A stretch of DNA of 64,000 nucleotides. Origin: Apostichopus japonicus. Lineage: Eukaryota; Echinodermata; Holothuroidea; Aspidochirotida; Stichopodidae. The notes beneath the pieces are model-generated. The model was not told the DNA's origin and ran no database searches. It saw nothing but the letters and a program-made list of their open reading frames with translations. The stretch spans positions 10,970,499 through 11,034,498 of the forward strand of contig NC_092565.1 of the NCBI RefSeq assembly GCF_037975245.1. The letters run 5' to 3'. Within the stretch, counting starts at the first letter, position 1. Each line of letters begins with the position of its first letter. Of this stretch, positions 42,701-54,700 are shown one piece after another. A program made the translations under genes and the position numbers.

Positions 42701-45700
42701 AAGGACTATGAGAGGCTGACAGACTTTGTAGCCCGTATGCAACAGCTATATCCCAGTGCCCATCTCATGAACAAAACTACCACGCCAGACAAAGAACTCT
42801 TTGAATCAAAGGGACAAAGTATCCTTTTACAACAAAATTAATTTAATTAAAATCAAATCAGAAACATTGAGACTCGTTTATAAGTGATCTAGGCTCTCCT
42901 CTTATTAAAAGATATCAACAAAAATAAAAATACACAATTTTCTGGATAACTGAAATCACCCATACTTGAAAGTCAAAAGAAAACATTGAGGGGGGTGTGA
43001 TGACTATAAAAGTCACTAACTCATATCAAGTCAGTAATCTTGCTGTGGGGAGGGGGAAGAAAGGGGCAAAGGAGGGGAATGGGGAAAAACAACTGCACTG
43101 CTATTCGTAATTGCACTACATGTTACAGGATTAGTAGGTCTTTAGTATTCACACTAACTTAAGTCTCTATGCACTGAGTATTTTTTTGCCAAGTCACTGC
43201 TGATATTTCATCTCATTAATATGCATAATTGTCATACCGGCTTCTTATGTCAGTTGATATTGAATGATGCCTTCTCTTATGTGATCCTTTTTTTTGAGTG
43301 ATGCCCCTTGTTATGTCAGTTGATTTTCAGTGATGCCTTCTCTTTTGCAATGTTTCCTTAACGGATACCCCAAAGCACTACAAATTGTTCCGGTCCAGCC
43401 AGTCAGAGAAGAGAGGAAGGAGTTCAGAGGAAAGATGATCAGTGAACAGATTATGAAGTTAGCATATTTTTATTTTTTTTGGGGGGGGGGAGCAATATTT
43501 AGCAATATTTGTGAATTATTTGGCCAGTACTTGTTAATTATTATTGCATAATAGGTAGTATAGAATAAGTGCAATTAATAAACCAATCAAAGAAGTACAA
43601 AGGGAAGAAGTCAATAGTTTGGAAAGATGGCAAATGATTTGTTTTCCACAAAGCATGTTTTGTATTAACCAGGATACCAATAACCTAATAAATAGTGATA
43701 CAGAGTAAAGATGAACTTGTTTTCTTAGTAAGGGGTTGGGTTCATCAAATGTTAATCATCGTTCTGTTACCCTAGAATCTTCATCAGCTGTTTTCTCTCT
43801 CTCTATCTTCCTAACTTTCAGTTACTATTCTGTCAACGAAGTACAAAAATTTACCTATTCTCGACCGTTTCATAAAGAACAGAAAGACAAAGAAAATGAA
43901 TTCAAGGTGAGTGTTTCACAGTGTAGAAAGTTTACCAGCAAAGAAAGTGATTAAATTAATTTGAAGTTGACTTTGGCAGTTGCGGGAGATGCGGAGGAAA
44001 CAGTATTGTAACCCTCATCCCTAACGTTTGATTGTATCACTGCTTCGTCCTCCTTGTGCTATAAGATATGAATATAAACAGGCATAGCAAAAGAAGATTA
44101 CTTTAAAATAATTGAGCCCAAATTTAAAGTTTGAGACCTAATACTCATTTTGGATACCTAATTGTAACTTTGAAAACTTGTATCAATTTTGAGACCCTCA
44201 TTTTCAATTTTTAAACCTATATTTTAGTTTGAGTACAGCAACACTTGTTGCAAATATTCACTTTTATCATTAAGAAAAAAATAATTTCATGAAAAATCAT
44301 GAACACAAATCATGATCACAAATCAAGATCACAAATCTAAATCGCAAATCAAAATAAGTTAATGTGAAATCAAGTTCTTAAAGTCATACCCTTGATTCTG
44401 ATATCGACAAAACAGAAGTAACAGATATACAGAGAAGAACCTTGTTTAAAGTACATGTGCACGAAATTCCCCAACAGTTTGAATACATGATGTTTTTAAT
44501 GATAATCATTACATCATGTTAAGATTCCACTGGATGTATGTTTACTAGGAGAAAGCAGAACCATATTATGTCCACATTGGATTTATGGTAGCTACAGCAT
44601 TTATTAAACACAAACAACCTCCCCCACCCCCCAACTCCCACAAACTAGTGAGAGAAAAAACATTTTTATCGATGAGTTTTACAGCAAATTATAATTGCAA
44701 CAACTAATATTTATTTGGGAAAAAAAGGTTAATTGTCTCTTTTTGTTTGGTTGCAGACAATGTGGGTTGAGAGGACGTACTATATTATATCAGAAAAACT
44801 GCCGGGAACCTTGAGGTGGTTTGAGGTCATCACTTCCACGACGGTAAGATCTTACAACAAAAAAACAAAGAAGCCTTGTAGCTTGAAATATTATACTATT
44901 ATCTTTAATGTATTCAATGTAGGAGGAATATTTTGTGCACTACTTTCTTTTGCTTCGTTCTGTAGTAAATATTGAGTTATGGATTATCTATGGAATACTT
45001 AACATGATTTCATGGTGACAAACAATGTGAAACTTAAATTGAAGAGAAAGATATTCCATGCTACTAGTTGAAAACCCCATCTTAATATCATGCCCCTAAC
45101 TTGAAATATGTTTGATTGAATGTGACCATTTTACACTGGCTTAAGCCCTCAACTACTCCAAGAAGTTGAATCACAGTAGGGGGTCTGTGATGTCATCTAG
45201 ACAAATGCTCTTTGGAAGCTTCACTAAGGCTATTATAATCTTTTTTTTTATTCATCCTTGAAACCTTTACATTTTGCAATGTTTGCTTAGCTGTGAAAGT
45301 TTTCTGTACTTAGAATTTCATCAAAAGTGTATCATCAAAGTGTTTCTTATTTGTAGAAATATGCTTTTCCTCTGTGGATGAAAGATTGACAAATAGAAAT
45401 GAAAAACAAAGACATTTTCTGAAGAACTGCCTCCATGACACCATCCATTCTACTGTTGCCAGATGCATTTAACAAAATATCACAAAAGTGTGAAAATTCA
45501 TATCTTCACGATACAACATGCTATGAGGATGTGGTTTTCACCTGAAAATTCAGAAAAGTTTCAGCAATTTGGCTATTAAAGCAATCAACTTCAGCCACCC
45601 AAAAAAAAAAAAAATTATCATTTTTTTATTTTTTTTTAAAAGTACTCTCCCTTTAGTACATGTAATAACAATTCAATATTGTTCGCTTGCCTTTCCTGTT

Positions 45701-48700
45701 GTCACACAGGAAGAACTGAGTCCTATCCAGACTGCGATTGAGAATATGGAAGACATCAATCGCAAGCTGAAGAACATCATAATTCAACACCAAGAAGAAC
45801 CCGCTTTGCAGGTGAATCCTCTGAGTGGTCTACTGAACAGCGTTATCGATTCAGCTGTGATGGGAGGACCCGTCATCTATGAGCAGGTAAGACCCAACAG
45901 GTCTACGAGAGGAGCTCTTCTATTGAAATACAAAGACTTCTTTGTCTCTTTCACAAAAGAAGAAAGAAACTGCCTCCTGTAGTGGCAGATGTGGACCAAG
46001 GCTAAAGTTTTAAAAGTGTGAAAAAGGAATAAAACCTAAAGGTAATAAATTGTACATTATAAATTTAGCAGCAATTGCACAAGGTAGCATAGCATATTAA
46101 AAGCCTAACCCATTGACTAACACACTAAATCACAAATGTAATGTGGTCTCAGTGCAGATAAAAGTTCTCACTAGCTAAACACCACAACATCACTGGATAG
46201 CTGATAAGCTGGCCATTCATGGCACCCATCAATTTTCTACATCAGATACTTTCCAAAAGGCAGAGGTAGTTGGTAGTTAGCCTCCATGATTAATGCTTCT
46301 ACTGGCATCAGCCCAGATCCTTATATGCAAAGTAGGCTAAGCTGTATGTACCTCTGCTATAAAAGGTCTTGGGCCTCTACTATGTCAAGTTCTTGATGTT
46401 TATTTTGAAAAGTAACAAACTGTTCTCAGGATTTCAAACATATGTCCTGATGTTAAGCAGCTGGTTACTTAAATATTATTTTGTTACTTGTTTAATATTT
46501 CACAGGCATTTTGTAGTAATGAATATGCGCAGACACATTCAGGGGACCAGATCCATATTTCAAGGCTGAAGGAACTGTTTGCTGAACAGGTATGTTGCAA
46601 AAAACAAATGGTAACCTCAGATCTAATGTAGATCTGCTTTTAGAATTTAGACTGGAAGTTTAAAGTCATACGGTATGTCAGAAAATGAAAAGAATTTGGT
46701 AGAATTTACAGTGGCATTATATATATGGTGCTCGGTTGGTCTGGGATGGCTGAGGGGAAGGGCTAAGGGGAAGGGTCCAAAGTGGGCAACAATATCACTT
46801 AGTGGTGCAGGTGAAGGTTACCTTGCAAACTGTCTATTGATATATCTATGGTGTAAACAACTCTGTGGGAAAGTGTTGGTAATGTAATTGGAAATTAAGC
46901 ATTTGATTGCTCCTTAAATGTTTTCAACTTTATAAAAAGAAAGTATAAAATCATTTTTTTTTTGGAATCAATCATGATCACAACTTCAATCATAACATTT
47001 GCTCTTTTTGAAGAAAAAAAAATGGTGGCATTTAAGTGATATTATTTATCTAGTCATAAGAATTATTTGTATTTGTGAATAGTTGTGTTTGGTGTTAGAT
47101 GTTTGGTTGTTGAAATAACCATGACATTTTCATTTCGTTTATGTTTTGTAAGCTTGTTAAGTTAACTGGGTTCAATGTTAACTATACTAACTAGGACATT
47201 TTTATATGTGATTGTATATAGATATGATTAACAGAAATAGTCTTTAACACAATTTCTGCAACTTTTCTATGATTGTCGTTCTTGTATTTTGTATTAAAAA
47301 TCAGTTATTGCCTAGGACAAGTGACATCTTCAAATTAGTCCTAAATCTTAAAGATGACTCATCCGTTTGGGGGGGGGGGAGGAGGAGGGGGAATGGGTAT
47401 CAATGGAATATCACAATAACCTTCATCACCTTATGTAGTTCACTAAAGCATATTTTTATTGATTCCTTGGCGGTAGCCGTAGGAATCTATGCGGTCATGA
47501 CTGCGTGTGTATGTGTGTATGTGTGTGTGTGTGTGCGTATGTGTGTGTGCGTGTCTGTGTGTGTGTGACGCCAAGCTTGAAATTAGGTTTTCTCAGCAAT
47601 CCCAAAGTAGATTGATCTCATTCTTGGTACATAGGTTACCCATCATGAGTAGACGATCCCTATTTATTTTGGTGCTAATATCATGAATATTAATGAGTGG
47701 GCGGGGCTTAGAGTGATTTTCAACAAATGTCAATATCTTCGCAACCGTAAGTTAAATTTTCATGGAACTTGGTTTGGTGGTACAAGAGGAAAGTCCTCTA
47801 TATGAATATGGTGACAGTTTGTCCAATCTCATTATTATTCATGAGGGGCGGGGCTAAGTGTTGTTTTTCGCAAAAAAGCTTGAAATTAGGTTTTCTCAGC
47901 AATCCCAAGGTGGATTGATCTCATTCTTGGTACATAGGTTACCCATCATGAGTAGACGATCCCTATTTATTTTGGTGCTAATATCATGAATATTAATGAG
48001 TGGGCGGGGCTTAGAGTGATTTTCAACAAATGTCAATATCTTCGCAACCGTAAGTTAAATTTTCATGGAACTTGGTTTGGTGGTACAAGAGGAAAGTCCT
48101 CTATATGAATATGGTGACAGTTTGTCCAATCTCATTATTATTCATGAGGGGCGGGGCTAAGTGTTGTTTTTCGCAAAAAAGCTTGAAATTAGGTTTTCTC
48201 AGCAATCCCAAGGTGGATTGATCTCATTCTTGGTACATAGGTTACCCATCATGAGTAGACGATCCCTATTTATTTTGGTGCTAATATCATGAATATTAAT
48301 GAGAGAGGGCGGGGCTTAGAGTGATTTTCAACAAATCTTCAGTATGACCCGGCCAGGAGTCGAACCCCCTAACCTTCCAGCTGCAAGTCGGAATTCTACC
48401 CCAATACTATTAATGAGGGGGCATGAATATTAATGAGTGGTAGAGCTTAAAGCAAATTCTTTAAAATATCAATTTGTTCATCAAACTTGAGCTGATAGCA
48501 AGGAACAACATTTGTGTTGATGCTACATTAATATTCATAAAAGGTCGGAACCAAGTGTACACAATGAACCTACAGTAATATTTACTGTAGATGCCAAGGA
48601 ATCTCAAAACCTCTTGGTTTTCTTGTCTTTCTCCAGATTCCTCTTGTTGAAGTTGGGCTCGGTATCCATAGACGCAAAGCAACGGAAATGTTGAAACCAC

Positions 48701-51700
48701 TTCAAAATAAAATGGAAGAGATGTTCCAACGAAGGAAATCTTTAGTGGAAGAGAAATACGGCAAGAAGGTTTGGATATTTCTTGATTATTTTGCTTATGG
48801 ATAGAGATTGTTGATCTGAAATACAATGGCTTGCAGTGTGTCTCTACAGTCATTGTTAGTCTTTGTACCATTGCAATAATTTGTCTTTGTATCCTTGCTT
48901 TAATTTTGCTTTTTCTTTCCAAAACAAATTCCATAAATTTGAGAAAAAGAGCAAAAAAAGTATGACATTGTAATATTGTTATTTTAGTCATACCTTAGTA
49001 GTCATAGACAAGGTAATTTGCCCTGATAAAGGTAGCTATCAATTTGTCTGTGTCTGAAATGGAATGAAAACTTTGATCTTAAATACATTTACTAGTGTTT
49101 TAGGGATTTAAGAACAATACGTCTTTGTCATGAAGCAAAGATAAGGAAGGTATTAAAGGTGGAATAAAAATCGCAAGTTAATAAGATTTAAAGGAAGAGA
49201 AATTAAGAGCAGAGAATGACAAGATAAAATCATTGGTCCAATTTCCAGCTTCCATAGATTGTTTTATTGTTGTTGTCTTTTATTGTTACTGTTTTGAGGT
49301 GTGAGAAAAAACACCAGTAGAGACATTTAATATTCACTATTCACTTTAATTGGAAAGATGTTTTGCATAAACCTGTTACCGACACATCAATTTGGGATTC
49401 TTCCATTTATCTTCTGTAATTTGTGAATTTTAAAGTTTTTATTAGGTGACATCCAGACATTAGTTCAATGTTAAAAGAAAACGAAAGCAACTTGTTTTCT
49501 TACCACCACAAAATTATGTTGCAGATTATTGCACCTTTCTGAATAATTGTTTTCTTCCAAATTTAAGTATTTTCAAATGTCAGCAACAGAACAATGTATG
49601 AAGTTGTAAGTTGACACTATGAATCCCTTTATACATACCTTTTGTAGTTTATCATCTGTTTGATGGACAAAATCCTCTTTTCATTGGAAATTTTTTTTCA
49701 TGTCTTTGGCATAAACTTTGCAAGACTCTGTATGTCAAGTGTGTCTTAAAGGTAACACCATATTCTGTATTAAAAAAAATAGAAGAAAAAAATGGATGCT
49801 TAAAACTTTGTATAATTCAGTCATTTTACCTAACTTGCACTAAGTACTTCTTTCATATTGAAACTTTGCTTTGTTAGTTGGTGGAAGCATTCTCACTCTC
49901 CGCTCATGACAAGCTGGTGCAATCGTTTGCCAGAAGGCGTTCCCGTGGCAATACCATCTCAGGGAGACCAATCTCCACCATGTCTAGCTCTTCCTCCTCC
50001 TCGGACACCCCCGGGACGGGTTCCAGGAGCAGTGTCATATCCGTCACTGACAGTGTGTAAGTATCAACATCGGAGACATAAATCTCTAAGAAAGTATACA
50101 AATTATACCAGTTTAGGACAAAGCCAGCTCGTTCTGTCCCATGTTGCATATTCATGACTCCCTCCCCGTCCCCCTCCCCCCTCTCTTCTAGTTACAGCAT
50201 TAATTCAAAAGCAGCAGAAGATCCAATGTGTGGTAACTGCCTCCTTCATTTCTTTTCGCCCTTCGGCAACAATTTTTCCAAAAATGTGATGGGTTGACAT
50301 AATAATCTGAAATATCCGCTTGACTGTGGATAATGCAATTGGATTTTGTCGCATTTGCTGTTTCTTGATTTCTCATAGTCTAATGCAATAAAGCAATGAA
50401 CAGCCCAACAATGATGAATTTTATAATATCTCCTTCTTCGCTCCAACCCCCCCCCTTGCCCCCACTCCAAAAACACATTTCCCACCCTCTTCCACCTTCA
50501 AGTATTTCAGAAGTGTTTACCTGGGACGTTTGGCAATTGAGTGTCCAGTGTCGTAATGCATAATGCCTGTAGTACATGGCACAGTGTGCGATTGTCCTAC
50601 CTACAATCTCCACATACAGATAGTGGCTGATGTCACTGGTATTTATTTCATTTTCATACCCCTTCTCTACCAGCAAACAGCTGACTCGATATGCAGGATA
50701 TCTCATTAATAAATCCTTGTTATGCCTTGAGGAATGTTACTAATGCTGTCTCTACTTTGATTCTTCTCCATTTAAAGTAGCCCTACTTCTAGAGAACCAC
50801 CAGTCCGCAGACATTCTTTATTTCCGTATGTACAATCTGATGAAACTAATACACTCTACAAACGGTCTTGGTAATTCGCACACTTTTAGTTCGTTTCCTC
50901 ACCATCATTGATTTCATTTTCCTTCTGCTTTTGTTTTGGTCATCTTTTTTTTTGATAATCATCAAAACCATCTACATGAAGTCTCATCATGCAGCAGCAA
51001 AGCATTATCCAAACAGTCACAGGATTTCACAGGATTTCACAGGATTGTTGACTTAACAGAATATCAAATATGTCACCGTTTCCCTTTTTGCACTTGGATG
51101 TGGATGTAGCAGGTACCCTTCGCTGCTTCATACTGAAGTTCATCCCTCACCAGCGCCCACCCTCATCCCCATCCCCATATCTGGATATTTTCTGCTCTCA
51201 TACCCGCAGCAAAAGGCATTCAGAGATTGTACTCTCTTGAGTGCGGTAACATTCTCTATAGACATTTTCATTCCATTAACTGACACATGCTATTAAAGGA
51301 ATCAAATTGAGGGTCTTCCCCAGCCAGCCATTTTCTGTTTCCCTTGCTCGTGACACGATGTCAAACTGATATTTTCCTTGCTTGATTTAACAGTTGCAGT
51401 CCTTACTTTATTGCACTTTGTGTCACACAATCTAACCCAAATGAGGTTAAACTAGACTTACATACAGTTTCTTCTTCCATTGCGCACAACACATACAGTA
51501 AGCAAAACCATACATTTACCTTGCTTGATTTTGCAGTTGTGGTCCTAACTTATTATTAATTTAATTCACTTTGTGACGCTTTTGGGTCACACAGCCCAAC
51601 TCAAAACAACTTGAAACTTGTTGCGTTTTAAATGTAAATTTTGTGGCCCTTTTCTCATTTCTTATATCGATTGGCAATCCAAAAGACCTAACATAGACGT

Positions 51701-54700
51701 CCATTTCATCTCTAGGGTCTTCTACATCCCAATTGGCAAAATTATTTCTGTACCTTCTCAGTTCTATGGGATTCATTCTAGGCTGTCTGTGATTTATTTT
51801 ACAGAACCAGAATTTTAATTAGTAAAAACGATGTAGGGCCTCAAGGCCATTGGGGAATACAACTGTATAACATGGAATACATTACGAGTTAGCGTTAGTT
51901 CCTTGGGATAACACCAAGACTGTAGGAATTAATGAAGATAATAATGGCCTACTAAGCAGTTTCTTGCCATTCTGTTTCTCTACTCTCTTTCTCAAATAAC
52001 TCAAATTTGTTTTGTTCTCACAGTGTTAAAGGCGACCTTTAGGACATCCTCTTTGTCTCACAAGACCTTTATTTAAATATACGGTGATATAAATATATAT
52101 TTGTTAATAAATTGAGTTCCCTTAATTCTTTAAGAAAAGCTACGAAAAATATAAAAAACAGCATTTTCTGGGTGGTGATGCCTTCAGACAAACACCCTTG
52201 GCTTCTACAATCTCCAATTTAAGTTAAATTCTATCTGTACTGGTAACAAAGTAAATGACATATTCCATACATTCTGTACAGTCACAGCCAATACATCAAA
52301 CTACACTATTGATCAAATGTAAGACATGGCAATCAGATCAAAACTCACATACCACCAGATTGATCATCTGTGTTTTCTAGAGCTTTCAGTCGTGAAGCAT
52401 TATTGTGCTGCCTTTCAATACCTCAGGTAACGTAGCTTGTTTATGGTGTTTTATACCAATACTCACGATATATATGAAATGTTGTCCATAATCCTACTTT
52501 ATTTCTCGTTATCTTCAAAGATGATGCCTGTAATATATGGAGATATCTTTTCTCCTTTTTTTTATGATCATAATTTTTTGAAAACTGATACAAAATTCAT
52601 GTTATAATGGAATATATAGAACAGATTAGAACGCAGTCTAGAGATATGAAGCAATATAGAAAATATAGAAAATAGGATGATATGAAACTTAATTTGAAAA
52701 ATGCAAAGGAGATTTTAGGTGGAACTAGAGGGGAACCTTTGAACTCATGAGCACAAGTTCTGCATTCTGAGAATTGAACTGAGACTCTTTTGTAAAGTTT
52801 TGACACATTCAATTGATCCGTACTGCACATTCGATTGATCGGTACTGCACATTCGATTGATCGGTACTGCACATTCGATTGATCGGTACTGCACATTCGA
52901 TTGATCGATACCACTCGTTCCATTGATCCGTACTGCACATTCGATTGATCGGTACCGCACATTCGATTGATCGATACCACTCATTCCATTGATCCGTACT
53001 GCACATTCGATTGATCGGTACCGCACTTTCCATTGATTGGTACCGCACATTCGACTGATTGGTAATGCATATTAGATTGATTGGAACTGCACATTCGATT
53101 GATCGGTACGGCACCTTCGATTGATCGGTAACGATTCTGACAAGAAACGTTAAAGGGTCAAACTATTGGAACAGTATGGTTGTGAGATAGTTAATCAAAT
53201 AGGATTAAGAAAATGTTAAAAAAGCTGTTACAATATTTAAACATTTGACCTTTCTCTTATTGTCAGCTTGTAGTTTTGTGTGGTAATGATAAAGGAAAGT
53301 ACAAGAGTCTAAACATTTCATAGGATTTAAACCCTGAACAGTGAGTGATGTTATTTTTATTTTATATTACATTTTATATTATATTTAGAAAAATCACCCC
53401 ATTATTACAGCCTAGACAAAAGGAATTATAATTGTGGAATTGATAATTGATAAACGCTTAGCCGCAGTTTGTATATATTGGAACTACGTTAATGTTGGTT
53501 GGTAGTCTAGCGCTGCACAAATCTAGATTCCTCTGCGAAAGAACAGATACTAACACGTATTGATTCACACTAAGATACACGTTTGGTGTGTTGCAATTAC
53601 ACTGTCATTAACATTCCTCCTATGAACATGGGGTTCTGATTGGACGAGAGTATCTCTGTCACCCTCTCCGTTTGTATCACTGTGATTCTCCAGGGGCATC
53701 TTTCTTCTCCATTTCTTTATGGTGCTGGGACCTTGAATAATTATGATGGTATACATGCTCCTAGATTGTCTAGGTGTCTTTTACATTTAGTGGTCATGTT
53801 GTTCCAATAATTAATCTGGTCCCCCACCCTCCCCCTTTCACCCCCTCTCCCCCATCCTGTTGCTGTTTTGCTTGGATCATTAGGTTTCATGGCTTGATGT
53901 TACTGACATCACCAGTGGCAAGTTATTTTACTGTCCTTTGAGTTTTTCCAATTGATGTGACCCTCAGGCATCCCTCCTTCCCCCCCCCCCCAACCTCCCC
54001 CTTAACTTATCTCTCCTGCAGTCCTCATAGCCTACAACACAAATCTACTACCTCCCAGACTGCCCTGAAATATGGTCACCTGTGAACTAAAGAATGGCTG
54101 GTTGGCAATAATACTATGGCTTTACCTTGTACTGATATATTACATGGCAGGGAAACTTTCAAACACATCGTCTTTTGTCTAGAAATGTTTCATTAGATCA
54201 TCAATGTTCAGACTTTATATGATGGGTAAACATTCTACAAAGTATCTCATAGAAACATAAAAAAGGAAATTGTTGCACAAATTATTACAGCCAAATATGC
54301 AAGGTCTGACAGGATTTCTTTTCAAGCCTCAATCTTCTCAAATAAACCAGCATGTTATGGTAGTACTTTATGATATACAGGAGCAACACCATTTCGCCAA
54401 AATTAGTATTTAATGGTTTGTAGGTAATATGTGAACAGAAAAGGGAAATAATGTCACTTATGGAACACAAAACATTCTCATTGGATCAATTAATAATTCT
54501 CATAGGATCAATTAATAATTTAGTGTTCACATTTGGGTGTAAACAGTTGTGAATTTGAATTTAATTTTCATTGGTGGACCATCAAAACATTCTCATTGGT
54601 CAAAACAGTTTGTTCAGGGAATGTTTTGAGTGTTCACATTTGGGTGAAAACGGTTGTGAGGTGTAAGAATTTGGAATAATTCATTGATGGATCATCAAAA

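Noticed and set aside
45569-45709. Extension of exon 39 upstream as one long frame
   Set aside because: A clear TCACACAG acceptor at 45709 and the family alignment start at EELSPI; the upstream part is an A/T-tract.
48461-48991. 176-codon minus-strand open frame
   Set aside because: It overlaps exon 41, which is strongly supported on the + strand; the minus translation resembles nothing known.
49858-50157. Pro-rich + strand frame and its minus-strand counterpart over exon 42
   Set aside because: Out-of-frame shadows of exon 42; the chosen frame fits both junction phases and the Ser-rich DOCK tail.
52597-53114. Three overlapping repeat proteins on the minus strand ([11 protein letters not shown]-type)
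   Set aside because: They are the three frames of a stop-free 22-bp minisatellite; equal openness of all frames argues against coding.
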